Source: Planctomycetota bacterium
GTDB taxonomy: Bacteria; Planctomycetota; Planctomycetia; Pirellulales; Pirellulaceae
Length of the DNA stretch: 64,000 nt
NCBI GenBank assembly: GCA_963204915.1
Contig: CAUJHS010000081.1
Span: 62,001-126,000 of the forward strand
Reading direction: 5' to 3'
Position 1 is the first letter of the stretch; each line of letters opens with the position of its first letter. This document shows, piece after piece, positions 10,412 through 18,190 of this stretch. The position numbers and the translations under genes are program-made. Below the pieces are notes generated by a model. It did no database searches and was not told the origin of the DNA. It saw only the letters and a list, made by a program, of their open reading frames with translations.

Positions 10412-10538
10412 GGGCAGCTCTCAGCGCAAGGACGACGGCGCGTCACGGAGTAAATTAACCTAACGCCGCAAACGGAGTGGGACAATGATCCTCACGAGCC
10501 ATCGAGCGGATAATACTCGCGTTTTGTAAACCGCGCGA

Positions 10539-10691
10539 TTACGTGGCGCGGTGACGTTTGCGTATCATCCGGTAACTGACGTAGCCCAACGCGACGTTGC
10601 CAAGTGCAACCACCAAGAAGAACAGTACGAAGAGAATGATCGGCACCACCGGTAGTGTCACCTGTCGGAAGCCAAGGGGCGCTAGAGGCAT
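10539..10691 (-). CDS. Small single-pass membrane protein, 50 aa (candidate)
   Basis: A 50-codon reading frame begins with ATG at 10691 and ends with TAA. It encodes a short polar N-terminus, one strongly hydrophobic helix of about 20 residues (positions 13-40, rich in Val, Leu, Ile and Phe) and a basic tail ending RMIRKRHRAT, the charge pattern of an N-out/C-in membrane peptide. GAGGGA lies immediately before the start, closer than ideal. It starts 52 bases after the stop of the thioredoxin-protease gene on the same strand, so it could be cotranscribed. No family recognised; it could be chance, but the hydrophobic helix with positive-inside tail is persuasive. Confidence 0.5.
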   Translation of the reverse strand: MPLAPLGFRQVTLPVVPIILFVLFFLVVALGNVALGYVSYRMIRKRHRAT

Positions 10692-10742
10692 TCCCTCAAC
10701 TATACGTTACGGCCACGTTCTTGCGAGCTTGTCCTCCGGGGC

Positions 10743-12512
10743 TTACCTAAGCGTATTAAAACTCATGGGGGACGCAACATACGAAGTCGGCGACTGGCCC
10801 CTCAGAACATTCCCGTTGGATTGGGGCGTCAATCGGGCGTTCGCAGCGGCGTCCCGAACGGCGGCGGGAAGCGGATCCGTACTTGAGAGTCGTACGGTAG
10901 ATTCTCGCCCCAACTGAGACAGAAACTCCGGCGAGGGATTGGAAAGCAACATAACATCACTTTTTCCTTCGCCCGTCGCGCGAACCACAAAAAGCGAGGA
11001 ACTTACGGTGTCAGGCATGGGACTCGCCGCGACTCCATTTTCCAACAAGGGGTTCGCCACATTGCGCTGCGTGCCGGCGGTCGCCGTATAGTCGAAATCG
11101 GCAGGTTGATCGGAGGCAGCGACGGAGGAGGCGACCGTCGATATCGTTGAATCGCCCGCGTGGGGCGCTCGAACCATTGGGGTTGCACCGCTAGAGGATT
11201 TCAAAAGAGCCGCGTGGCCCCACTGGGCAAATTGCGTGTGAACAGCCTGATACGAAACGTAAATGCCTTCGTCGGCGTGTCCGTCGGCGAAGCGACATAC
11301 GCCGACTAACCGCCCCTCAGAATCGAACAAGCCGCCACCGCTGCGCCCTACGACGGGCCGCCCGGACGCCACAAGGTTTGGCGCGCCAAGATATCGATTA
11401 ATTCCTGTAATGCGCCCCTCGCGTACCGTGGGTTCCGCGCCCCGGTCGCATCCGATCGAAAAGGTCCTCGATCCTTCGCGCAGATAGCCTTCGCTCGGCG
11501 TGACCGAAACAGGTGCGACGGGTGAAGCGACTGGCACGCTAACCAGAGCCAAATCGTTGTTTAAGTCGCACGCCACAAGTCGACCTGATAGCGGACCTTG
11601 CCGGTTGGATCCGAAAAGTTCAACAGCAATGGCGCCTTGTCCTTTGGAGTCACGAAAGACGTGGCCACAAGTGAGTATCATCGCCTCGCCGTTCGGTTGA
11701 ACCGCAATGATGGAGCCCGTTGCGTAGGAGTAGAACTGACCGTCGTCGATTCGGAGGCGCACCGACGCGGCAAGAGCTCGCTCTTCAGGCGCCACGGTTT
11801 CCGCTGGGCGCGGCGTAGAATGAATTGCCGGTGCAGCGGTGTTCGGGCTTTGATGAAGCTGATTCGCGTGAAAGCTCTCCGCCATGGCGGGAACGCCAGC
11901 GGGACCCGATGGCGCGTTCGCCGTAGGTGGCACGCCGGAATCGCTTGCGAAATTCGCAATTCCGCGAGTCGAAGAATGTGTGGAGGGTTGTAAGTCCGCC
12001 GGCGGTTCAGGGCCCGAGGCGATCCGATGGTCCTGCCCGGAAGCGATCATTGGCTCGGCGACGGTCGGCGGAACCGACGATGGTTGCGTAGGCGCTGCCT
12101 CATGGTTGCGCAGCCCGCCGACCATACTTCGTAAACGCCCCCCTAAGCCAACGCGATCGGGCGATTGCCCGCGAATTTCCAATTCGGCAAGCGAAGGTTG
12201 GGGTGCTTGGCGGACGGAAGCGAACATTTGCGTTAGTTGGGCATGCGATGCCGTGCCTTCGATGCGCGCGACTTCACGCCCATCGCTGACCAAGATGAAG
12301 CATGGAACGGCCGACACCCCAAATTTCGCCGCCAGTTGTGGAGATTGATCGATATCAACTTTGCGTACAGGATAACCTTCGGTCTGTAGCTGGCGAACGA
12401 CTGGCTCCATGGTTCGGCATGGCCCACACCAGGTAGCTGTAAAGTCAAGCAATACCGTTTCGCTTCCCGCCCCGAGGACTGCAAAGAGCGCCCACGTAGA
12501 AACCGAGATCAT
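10743..12512 (-). CDS. Thioredoxin domain fused to trypsin-like serine protease, 589 aa
   Basis: Exported two-domain protein. Residues 5-17 are hydrophobic and probably serve as signal or anchor. A thioredoxin domain follows with the CGPC active site (C29, C32) and cis-Pro region VSAVPCF. A long Ser/Pro/Ala-rich linker (about 130-250) leads to a chymotrypsin-fold domain whose triad is visible: His in TCGHVF (H284), Asp in NNDLAL (D320) and Ser in GRSGGG (S391). A further low-complexity tail of about 150 residues follows. ATG at 12512 was chosen because GGGAGGG stands just upstream, better than the earlier TTG-type start. Possible role: protein quality control in the periplasm, inferred only. 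Confidence 0.85.
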   Translation of the reverse strand: MISVSTWALFAVLGAGSETVLLDFTATWCGPCRTMEPVVRQLQTEGYPVRKVDIDQSPQLAAKFGVSAVPCFILVSDGREVARIEGTASHAQLTQMFASVRQAPQPSLAELEIRGQSPDRVGLGGRLRSMVGGLRNHEAAPTQPSSVPPTVAEPMIASGQDHRIASGPEPPADLQPSTHSSTRGIANFASDSGVPPTANAPSGPAGVPAMAESFHANQLHQSPNTAAPAIHSTPRPAETVAPEERALAASVRLRIDDGQFYSYATGSIIAVQPNGEAMILTCGHVFRDSKGQGAIAVELFGSNRQGPLSGRLVACDLNNDLALVSVPVASPVAPVSVTPSEGYLREGSRTFSIGCDRGAEPTVREGRITGINRYLGAPNLVASGRPVVGRSGGGLFDSEGRLVGVCRFADGHADEGIYVSYQAVHTQFAQWGHAALLKSSSGATPMVRAPHAGDSTISTVASSVAASDQPADFDYTATAGTQRNVANPLLENGVAASPMPDTVSSSLFVVRATGEGKSDVMLLSNPSPEFLSQLGRESTVRLSSTDPLPAAVRDAAANARLTPQSNGNVLRGQSPTSYVASPMSFNTLR

Positions 12513-12879
12513 GTTTCCCTCCCTGGAAACCCGCCTTGTTGCCCGCAACAAAACCGCCATTCGGCGACATCCTGTCGCCGGGGCGACAACAATCCTTGTT
12601 GTCGCCTACCTTCGAGCGTCGTAGCGAGGCGGCAATGTCCTTAAGATTTGTAAATCCTACAAGGCCAATGTCGCTTGCGCCGGCGCCGATTGCGTGAAAC
12701 CGCGGCGCTTCCCAGCAAAAACCTTGGGAATGCACCGCGTACAGTTCCGATGCGCCCCACACTCGCACGACGCCGCGCCACTTCAATGCGAATTCTGAGC
12801 CGATCCAAAGATTTCTGTGCGCGAATTCAAGTGAAGGCTAACTCGCACGTGGAAATCGAGGGCGTGAAACGGCCACGAA
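12513..12879. other. Intergenic region with tandem hairpins
   Basis: No convincing gene in 367 bases. It carries two consecutive perfect hairpins close to the start of the thioredoxin-protease gene; the rest shows no recognisable element. Confidence 0.6.
12563..12606. repeat. Two adjacent perfect hairpins sharing a GGCGAC stem
   Basis: Hairpin 1: GGCGAC-5 nt-GTCGCC (12563-12579). Hairpin 2: an 11-bp perfect stem starting GGCGACAACAA with a 3-nt loop (12582-12606). Only two bases separate them. They lie 51-94 bases upstream of the minus-strand thioredoxin-protease start, so they would be in its 5' leader or promoter. No T-tract follows on either strand, which argues against a simple terminator. 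Confidence 0.6.
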
Positions 12880-13656
12880 TTATAGACGCCGTAAATGGAA
12901 ACCGCCGTCGACGTTAATGCGATCGCCCGTGCTAAAGGGAAATGCATTGGAAACTAACGCCGCGACCGCCTGGGCGACGTCTTCCGGCTGGCCCCAGCGG
13001 CGAATGGGGGTCAGTCCCTCCGCAATTAAGCGGTCATATTTCTCTTGAACCGGCGCCGTCATGTCGCTCGCAATGACGCCAGGACAAACCTCGAATACCT
13101 GAATTTGTTCGTCGGCCAATCGATCGGCTAGCAGCCATGTCATCATTTGCATTGCGGCTTTCGCCATACAATAATCAGCCCGGTTTGACGACACCGCGTA
13201 GGAGGAAATCGAGGAGATGTTTATGATCTTCCCTCCCTCGATGATTCCTTCGGCCCGAGAATGAATCATCGAACGGGCGACTGCCTGCGCGAGGAAAAAG
13301 GGCCCCTTGAGATTCGTGTCAAATACGCGATCCCAACTTTCCTCGGTCGCCTCAAGCAGGTCTTTCCGGCCCTGCGACGTGATGCCCGCGTTGTTCACCA
13401 ACACATCAATGCGTCCGAACGTACGGAGCGTTTCGTCGACGAGTCGTTGGCGATTTTCGCGGTCTCCAACGTCGGCTTGAACCACCAAGGCCGCTCCGCC
13501 GCGGTTGCGAATCGCACCAGCGACCTCTTCTGCCGCTTCACGACGAGCGGCATAGTTAACAACGACCGCATACCCCAATTGACCTAATTTTTCCGCGATC
13601 GCGCGGCCAATGCCACGTGAAGATCCCGTTATAATCGCGGTAGGGGTCGTCGCCAT
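12880..13656 (-). CDS. 3-oxoacyl-ACP reductase-like SDR, 258 aa
   Basis: Classical short-chain dehydrogenase/reductase, cytoplasmic, NADP(H)-binding by the TGSSRGIGRA motif at residues 10-19 and the DVGDR region; the NNAG motif, catalytic Ser in NISSISSY and YCMAK (YxxxK) are all present. The C-terminal DGGFHLRRL resembles FabG relatives but the enzyme stands alone without fatty-acid synthesis genes, so a role as a general carbonyl reductase is as likely. ATG at 13656 is the natural start. The tandem hairpins lie downstream of its stop as well as upstream of the next gene. Confidence 0.85.
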   Translation of the reverse strand: MATTPTAIITGSSRGIGRAIAEKLGQLGYAVVVNYAARREAAEEVAGAIRNRGGAALVVQADVGDRENRQRLVDETLRTFGRIDVLVNNAGITSQGRKDLLEATEESWDRVFDTNLKGPFFLAQAVARSMIHSRAEGIIEGGKIINISSISSYAVSSNRADYCMAKAAMQMMTWLLADRLADEQIQVFEVCPGVIASDMTAPVQEKYDRLIAEGLTPIRRWGQPEDVAQAVAALVSNAFPFSTGDRINVDGGFHLRRL

Positions 13657-13836
13657 TGGTAATCCACGGTTGAGGAAAAGACCGCATCAAGGTCAATTGT
13701 TTAGTAAAGTTGAAAGAGTCGGCAAGATTTGGCCCGCGCAAGCGAACTTCTAATGGCCGTAGAGCGCCTGTCGTGCGGTCATGACTGCTAACGCAATTCT
13801 AGCGAGTTGACTCCTTGCATGTTATGAGGTTGTGAG

Positions 13837-15054
13837 ATGGTTGCAGGAATGCTCATATTCGTTTCGTCATTTTTGCTTGCGGCCGATTCTCAGCCGCGAG
13901 TTTGGCTGGACAAGAACGGTGAAACAATCGCGAAAGCGACGTTAGAAAAAGTGGACGCTGGCTCGGCCCATTTGAAAACCGAGGACGGCGAAGTCCTGGT
14001 GGTGTCGCTTGATGTGCTGAGCGACGCCGATCGGGTGACAATTGATGCAACGACGCCGCGCGTATGGTCTTTCAAAGATGGCGAATCGCTCGAAGCGATT
14101 TTGGTTAAAAAGTCAGGGCTTCAGGTTCACTTCAAAGCGCCACAGGGTCAAACGCGCATCGTATCATTTGAATCTCTCGCTACGGAAGATCAGCGTCGCG
14201 TGGAAGACCAACTCCGTCGCATGAGGCTGGCGAATCCGCGCTTTGTCCGCGTTACACGGAATCGCCAAGATGAACCCGACCGACTAGAAACCTCGATTGC
14301 CCGATATGTTTCTGCGGAATCGCCGAACGGTTCTCTCCAGGTTGATCTTGTGAGCGCGGTGCATGTGGGTGATCGTATATATTACGATCGACTCAACGAG
14401 GAATTGAAGAATTACGACGTGGTGCTCTACGAATTTGTGGCGCCCAAAGATAAAGCCGTTCCGCAACCGGGAACGCGATCGCGCAGCACCGTTGGAGATG
14501 TTCAGCGAATTATTCGTGATGTACTCCAATTTGAGCACCAACTAGATGGCATTGATTATACGGCTGAAAATTTCGTGCATGCCGATATGACGCCTGATCA
14601 GCTTTCCCTCGAAATGCAAAAACGAGGAGAGAACTCCTGGAGCATGTTTGTTCGGATGTTAGAAAACATCAAAGCGACGCCTGCCGACGATCGTCAATCC
14701 CTCGACGAAGAAGATCTCGTGCTGATGCTATTCCGGTTTGCGAAAAACCCTTCTCTTTCTCTCCGGCGGGCTATGGCCGAACAAATGGCGGACGTTGAGG
14801 GATTTGTAACGCTCTTCGAACATCCTGGAGGTTCAGCCATCATTACGGGACGCAACGAGGAGGCCCTCAAGGCTCTCCGGTCACAGATTGATGACGGAAA
14901 ACGTAGGATTGCCATTTTCTATGGCGCCGGACACATGCCTGGGCTCGAAAAAAGCCTGATGCAGGACTTCGATCTTCAATTGGAGAATGAGCGCTGGATT
15001 CCAGCTTGGGACATGAGCAATCGCGCGTCGCACGAGGACGACGTTAACGAGTAA
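13837..15054 (+). CDS. Exported protein with two SHD1 repeats and a TraB/GumN-like domain, 405 aa
   Basis: Signal peptide at residues 1-16 followed by two SLA1-homology-1-like (SHD1) repeats at about 20-67 and 74-122; each opens with a PRVW motif, has a xDGE turn and ends with a LSDADR/LATEDQR box. The C-terminal 150-390 resembles the TraB/PrgY/TIKI family: SAVHVGDRIYYDRL with the strand-end Glu in LYEFVAP, then IFYGAGHMPGLE near residue 365. TIKI-like proteins are metalloproteases, so proteolysis or peptide inactivation outside the cytoplasm is possible, but key residues cannot be verified. ATG at 13837 has GAGG about 11 bases upstream. SHD1 repeats are typical of planctomycetes. Confidence 0.75.
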   Translation: MVAGMLIFVSSFLLAADSQPRVWLDKNGETIAKATLEKVDAGSAHLKTEDGEVLVVSLDVLSDADRVTIDATTPRVWSFKDGESLEAILVKKSGLQVHFKAPQGQTRIVSFESLATEDQRRVEDQLRRMRLANPRFVRVTRNRQDEPDRLETSIARYVSAESPNGSLQVDLVSAVHVGDRIYYDRLNEELKNYDVVLYEFVAPKDKAVPQPGTRSRSTVGDVQRIIRDVLQFEHQLDGIDYTAENFVHADMTPDQLSLEMQKRGENSWSMFVRMLENIKATPADDRQSLDEEDLVLMLFRFAKNPSLSLRRAMAEQMADVEGFVTLFEHPGGSAIITGRNEEALKALRSQIDDGKRRIAIFYGAGHMPGLEKSLMQDFDLQLENERWIPAWDMSNRASHEDDVNE

Positions 15055-15143
15055 GTAGAGTTTCGCGCATATGATCGTTAATGGCCTGCGTAGTGATTCG
15101 CCTCCTGCGCTTAGTGAACAATAGAAATGGCCTTTGCCTCAAT

Positions 15144-15185
15144 AAAAAACGCCGCCGATTACCGTCAAGGCGGCAATCGGCGGCG
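15144..15185 (-). terminator. Intrinsic terminator for the MurE-like gene
   Basis: An 11-bp perfect stem pairs 15150-15160 with 15175-15185 (CGCCGCCGATT/AATCGGCGGCG). Read on the minus strand it is followed by TTTTTTATT, a classic Rho-independent terminator, and it lies downstream of the MurE-like gene. Confidence 0.75.
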
Positions 15186-15197
15186 TCGTGTTCCCTG

Positions 15198-15229
15198 GCG
15201 TCGGGGCGATGCGAACATCGCCCCGACGC
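15198..15229. repeat. Perfect 13-bp hairpin
   Basis: GCGTCGGGGCGAT pairs with ATCGCCCCGACGC around a 6-nt loop. It directly precedes the T-tailed terminator on the minus strand and could strengthen it, or act as a plus-strand stop for the SHD1 gene. Confidence 0.6.
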
Positions 15230-15397
15230 ACAGTCCAACTCTGCCGTGAAGCACCTACCTTAGCGATTGACCCAGAAATCGCCGTCGGCAAGCAAATCGC
15301 TCCTACCCAGGAGGGAGGGTAAACGTCCGGTTCCCGCAAACCCGACGTAACCGGCAGAGCCTCATTGTCTTGTCATGCGCGGGTTAACGAACCACGC

Positions 15398-16927
15398 TTA
15401 GTTCACATAGTCCGCCATGCGGAAAATGGCGGGTTCACGTCCGTGAAAATCTTTGCTCGCGCCGACATCGAAGAGCCACCGTCTGGCCACATCGCGGTCG
15501 TCAAAAACGCGGCGTTTGCCCCGAATAATTTGGTAGGTTTCGCAACCTTTGCCCGCAATGACGACTGTGTCGCCAGGGCGCGCTTTGTTCAATGCATACT
15601 GGATCGCTTCGGTTCGATCGGGCAGGATGTGCGCGCTCCCAGGACAATGGTAGCCGTCGAGTACATCATGCGCGATGTGCAAAGGAGACTCATCGCGCGG
15701 ATTATCGCTAGTGACTACTCCCCAGTCGGCGTACCGCTCGACCGCTCGGCCCAAGAGCGGTCGGTGCGAGCGGTCGCGCCCGCCCTGCGCACCGTACACG
15801 CAGAGCAATCGTCCGGAGGTTACTCCACGCAAAGCGCGAAGTGTGGCGGCGAGCGCATCGGGAGTGCGAGCAGCGTCTACGAAGACCCCAAACGGCTGCC
15901 CGCACTCCACACGCTCCATTCGGCCAGGAATGGTCGAAACCGATTCCAAGCCGCGGACCACGGTGAGAAGATCAACGCCCAAAGCCAACCCAACCGCGGC
16001 TGCGGACAGGCAATCGGCTATAAAATGGTCGCCAACCAACGGCGTTCTCACCGCAGCGGTTTCCCGCCCCGCCGTCAAAAGAAACATTTGTTCGCTTTTG
16101 TGTCGCTCGACAATGGCAGCCGTCAAGTTCGCCGGCTGGTCCAGACCCACGGTTAACACGGGCGCCGCAAGTTCGTGCAGGATCGATTGACTTCCCCGGT
16201 CGTCGGCGTTTAGCACGCCAAAGCCATGGGGTTTCAAATGGTCAAAAACTTGTTGTTTTATACGTGCATATTTTTTGGGATTGCTATGGACGGCCGCGTG
16301 GCCGTTTCGAACATTCGTCAAAACCGCAGCGTCAAGTCGCAATCCTGCTAGTCGACGCTTAGTCAACGCTTCACTCGACACCTCGACCACCGCATGGGTG
16401 CAGCCCGCGTTGTTCATGCGCGCCAACCAGTCGGCAAGTTCGGCTGAACGGGGCGTGGCGCAAGCCGCAGGAGCGGCTTCTCGCGAGTCGCAGTATCCTA
16501 GCGATCCGAGCACGCCGACTTGGGCGCCTGCCGCCTCAAGGATGTTCGCAATTAGTAACGAAGTGGTTGTTTTGCCAAGCGTGCCGGCGACACCAATGAC
16601 CGTCATTTGCTCGCCAGGGTTGCCGGCAAGCGCCTGGCATACGCGTCCGAACGCGTCACGCGAATCGGAAACCAGGCACATAGGAACGCCAAACGGTAAA
16701 AGCCGTTCGCCAAGGAGCGCCGCGGCGCCTCCGGAGATGGCTTCTTGGGCGTAGTCGTGGCCGTCGTGTCGAGCGCCTTCCATTGCGGCGAACAAATCAC
16801 CGGGTTCGCAACCGCGAGAATCGCCACAAATGGAGGAGACGTGAATGTCGTTCGCACCAAGGATCTTCGCCTTCGGCAATACTTGTCGCAGGCTTACGCC
16901 CTGGGGCCTTTTCGATAATGAGGGCAT
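15398..16927 (-). CDS. MurE-like Mur ligase with altered catalytic motifs, 509 aa
   Basis: Mur ligase family, closest in layout to MurE, which adds meso-diaminopimelate to UDP-MurNAc-dipeptide in the cytoplasm. The three-domain order is kept, and the DAP-recognition motif DNPR is present in the C-terminal third. Motifs normally near-invariant differ: P-loop GTLGKTTT where GTNGKTTT is usual, NVRNGHAAVH where a DH pair is usual, VDAARTPDAL where VDYAHTPDAL is usual, and GAQGGRDRSHRP where GCGGDRD is usual. The lysine region KYARIKQQVF is kept. A strong AAGGAGG lies 11 bases upstream of the ATG. It stands alone, outside a dcw cluster, so it may be a paralogue with a different substrate or reduced activity; true MurE remains possible. 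Confidence 0.8.
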   Translation of the reverse strand: MPSLSKRPQGVSLRQVLPKAKILGANDIHVSSICGDSRGCEPGDLFAAMEGARHDGHDYAQEAISGGAAALLGERLLPFGVPMCLVSDSRDAFGRVCQALAGNPGEQMTVIGVAGTLGKTTTSLLIANILEAAGAQVGVLGSLGYCDSREAAPAACATPRSAELADWLARMNNAGCTHAVVEVSSEALTKRRLAGLRLDAAVLTNVRNGHAAVHSNPKKYARIKQQVFDHLKPHGFGVLNADDRGSQSILHELAAPVLTVGLDQPANLTAAIVERHKSEQMFLLTAGRETAAVRTPLVGDHFIADCLSAAAVGLALGVDLLTVVRGLESVSTIPGRMERVECGQPFGVFVDAARTPDALAATLRALRGVTSGRLLCVYGAQGGRDRSHRPLLGRAVERYADWGVVTSDNPRDESPLHIAHDVLDGYHCPGSAHILPDRTEAIQYALNKARPGDTVVIAGKGCETYQIIRGKRRVFDDRDVARRWLFDVGASKDFHGREPAIFRMADYVN

Positions 16928-17323
16928 GCTTCAAAGGCCTCCTTGCCTTGAAACGCCGGGTCATGCGGGTCGTTGTTCAAGCCATCCGCCCCGTCATACT
17001 CCTCATCCGTGAGGATATGACGAAGAGGCCGAGATTTGCGGTTTCTGGGGCCGCGTCCTCGCGTCGCCGTGCAACGATGGGGCGGATTTTGGCGATTTTC
17101 GTGTTCGCGTCAAGGCGATTTTTTAAAGTTCTTTCGAATGTCGGCCGGGGCCCTCCCAGCGACGGCGGTTTCGTTCCCGTGTATGATGTGGGCGCAGCTA
17201 CACGAATGGCGCGTGGCGCTTCTTTTGTCGCCGTGTGACACCGCTACAGCGGCGTTCTCACAGTGAAGCGAGGTTTTGACGCGTTCCAGTCAAGTTACAA
17301 CGGCCGCCACACACGGGGATTTT
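16928..17323. other. Divergent intergenic region upstream of the corrinoid methyltransferase cluster
   Basis: 396 bases between the MurE-like gene and the homocysteine methyltransferase gene, probably holding both promoters. A small hairpin (TCCTCA-TCCG-TGAGGA, 17000-17015) is the only clear structure. I looked for B12-box and SAM riboswitch signatures and saw none. Confidence 0.5.
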
Positions 17324-18190
17324 ATGCGGATCCAGGACTTGCTTAGTTCGTGTCCCGTGCTGACCGATGGCGCTTGGGGAACACAACTTCAAGCGCGCGG
17401 ACTTCCCCTGGGCGCTTGTCCTGATCTTTGGAACCTGGAACAGCCGGACGTGGTTGAACAGGTGCCGCGTGCTTACGTTGAAGCAGGAAGCCGCATTGTC
17501 TTGACGAATACGTTTCGAGCCAACCGTATCGCGCTCGCCTCGCACGGTGCAAGTCATTCGGTCGTGGAAATCAACCGTGCTGGCGTCGAGATTTCGAAGC
17601 GGGCCGCAGCCGGTCGAGCGTTTGTTTTCGCATCCATTGGCCCCAGTGGGAAAATGCTTCTCGCAGGCGACGTGACTGAGAACGAATTGAAAGACGCGTT
17701 CGAGGAACAGGCCAACGCCATAGCGGAGTCGGGAGCCGATGCAATCGTCATTGAGACCATGGCCGATCTGACTGAGGCCTTGATTGCCTTAGAGGCTGCG
17801 AAACGAACTGATCTTCCCGTGGTGGTTTCCTTTGTATTTGACTCGGGCGCCCAATGCGATCGAACGATGATGGGCGTAACACCCGAACAAGCTGCAATCG
17901 CGGTCACGAAGGCGGGCGCCGACGTCGTGGGCGCCAATTGCGGTCAAGGCATCGCGGGATTTGTTGGTATTTGTCAACGTCTTCGTGACTCGACCGACCT
18001 TCCCCTTTGGATCAAGGCGAATGCTGGTATCCCTCAGCTTGTCGAAGATCAGGCGATCTATCCGAACGCCTTAGAGAGTTTCATGACCCACGCGCCGGCC
18101 GTCATCGCCGCAGGGGCAAGCTTTATTGGCGGCTGTTGTGGAACCAATCCGGAAATTATCCAAAGGCTTCACCAGGAATTATCGCGGTGA
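17324..18190 (+). CDS. Free-standing homocysteine S-methyltransferase domain protein, 288 aa
   Basis: Zinc-dependent methyl acceptor enzyme that would activate homocysteine thiolate and methylate it to methionine. The zinc ligands are seen as Cys in GANC (C206) and the pair in GGCCGT (C271, C272); the N-terminal DGAWGTQL is typical. It matches the first domain of MetH or MmuM in size, with no pterin, B12 or activation domain attached. ATG at 17324 follows a GGGG and removes an unlikely N-terminal extension. Its stop overlaps the GTG start of the next gene (GTGA), so translation is probably coupled. With a corrinoid protein and reactivation protein nearby, the methyl donor is most likely methylcobamide rather than S-methylmethionine. 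Confidence 0.85.
   Translation: MRIQDLLSSCPVLTDGAWGTQLQARGLPLGACPDLWNLEQPDVVEQVPRAYVEAGSRIVLTNTFRANRIALASHGASHSVVEINRAGVEISKRAAAGRAFVFASIGPSGKMLLAGDVTENELKDAFEEQANAIAESGADAIVIETMADLTEALIALEAAKRTDLPVVVSFVFDSGAQCDRTMMGVTPEQAAIAVTKAGADVVGANCGQGIAGFVGICQRLRDSTDLPLWIKANAGIPQLVEDQAIYPNALESFMTHAPAVIAAGASFIGGCCGTNPEIIQRLHQELSR

Larger units (their letters stand above)
15055..15397. other. Intergenic region with terminator hairpins
   Basis: 343 bases without a gene between two convergent genes. Two strong hairpins (15150-15185, 15198-15229) occupy the centre; the remaining flanks are unremarkable. Confidence 0.7.

Noticed and set aside
16783-17238. Plus-strand frame of 151 codons upstream of the methyltransferase cluster
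   Set aside because: It overlaps the 5' end of the MurE-like gene and its protein is Arg/Val-rich without any motif.
16928-17323. Cobalamin or SAM riboswitch upstream of the corrinoid methyltransferase cluster
   Set aside because: I looked for the B12 box and for SAM-type conserved cores and found no match, only a small hairpin.
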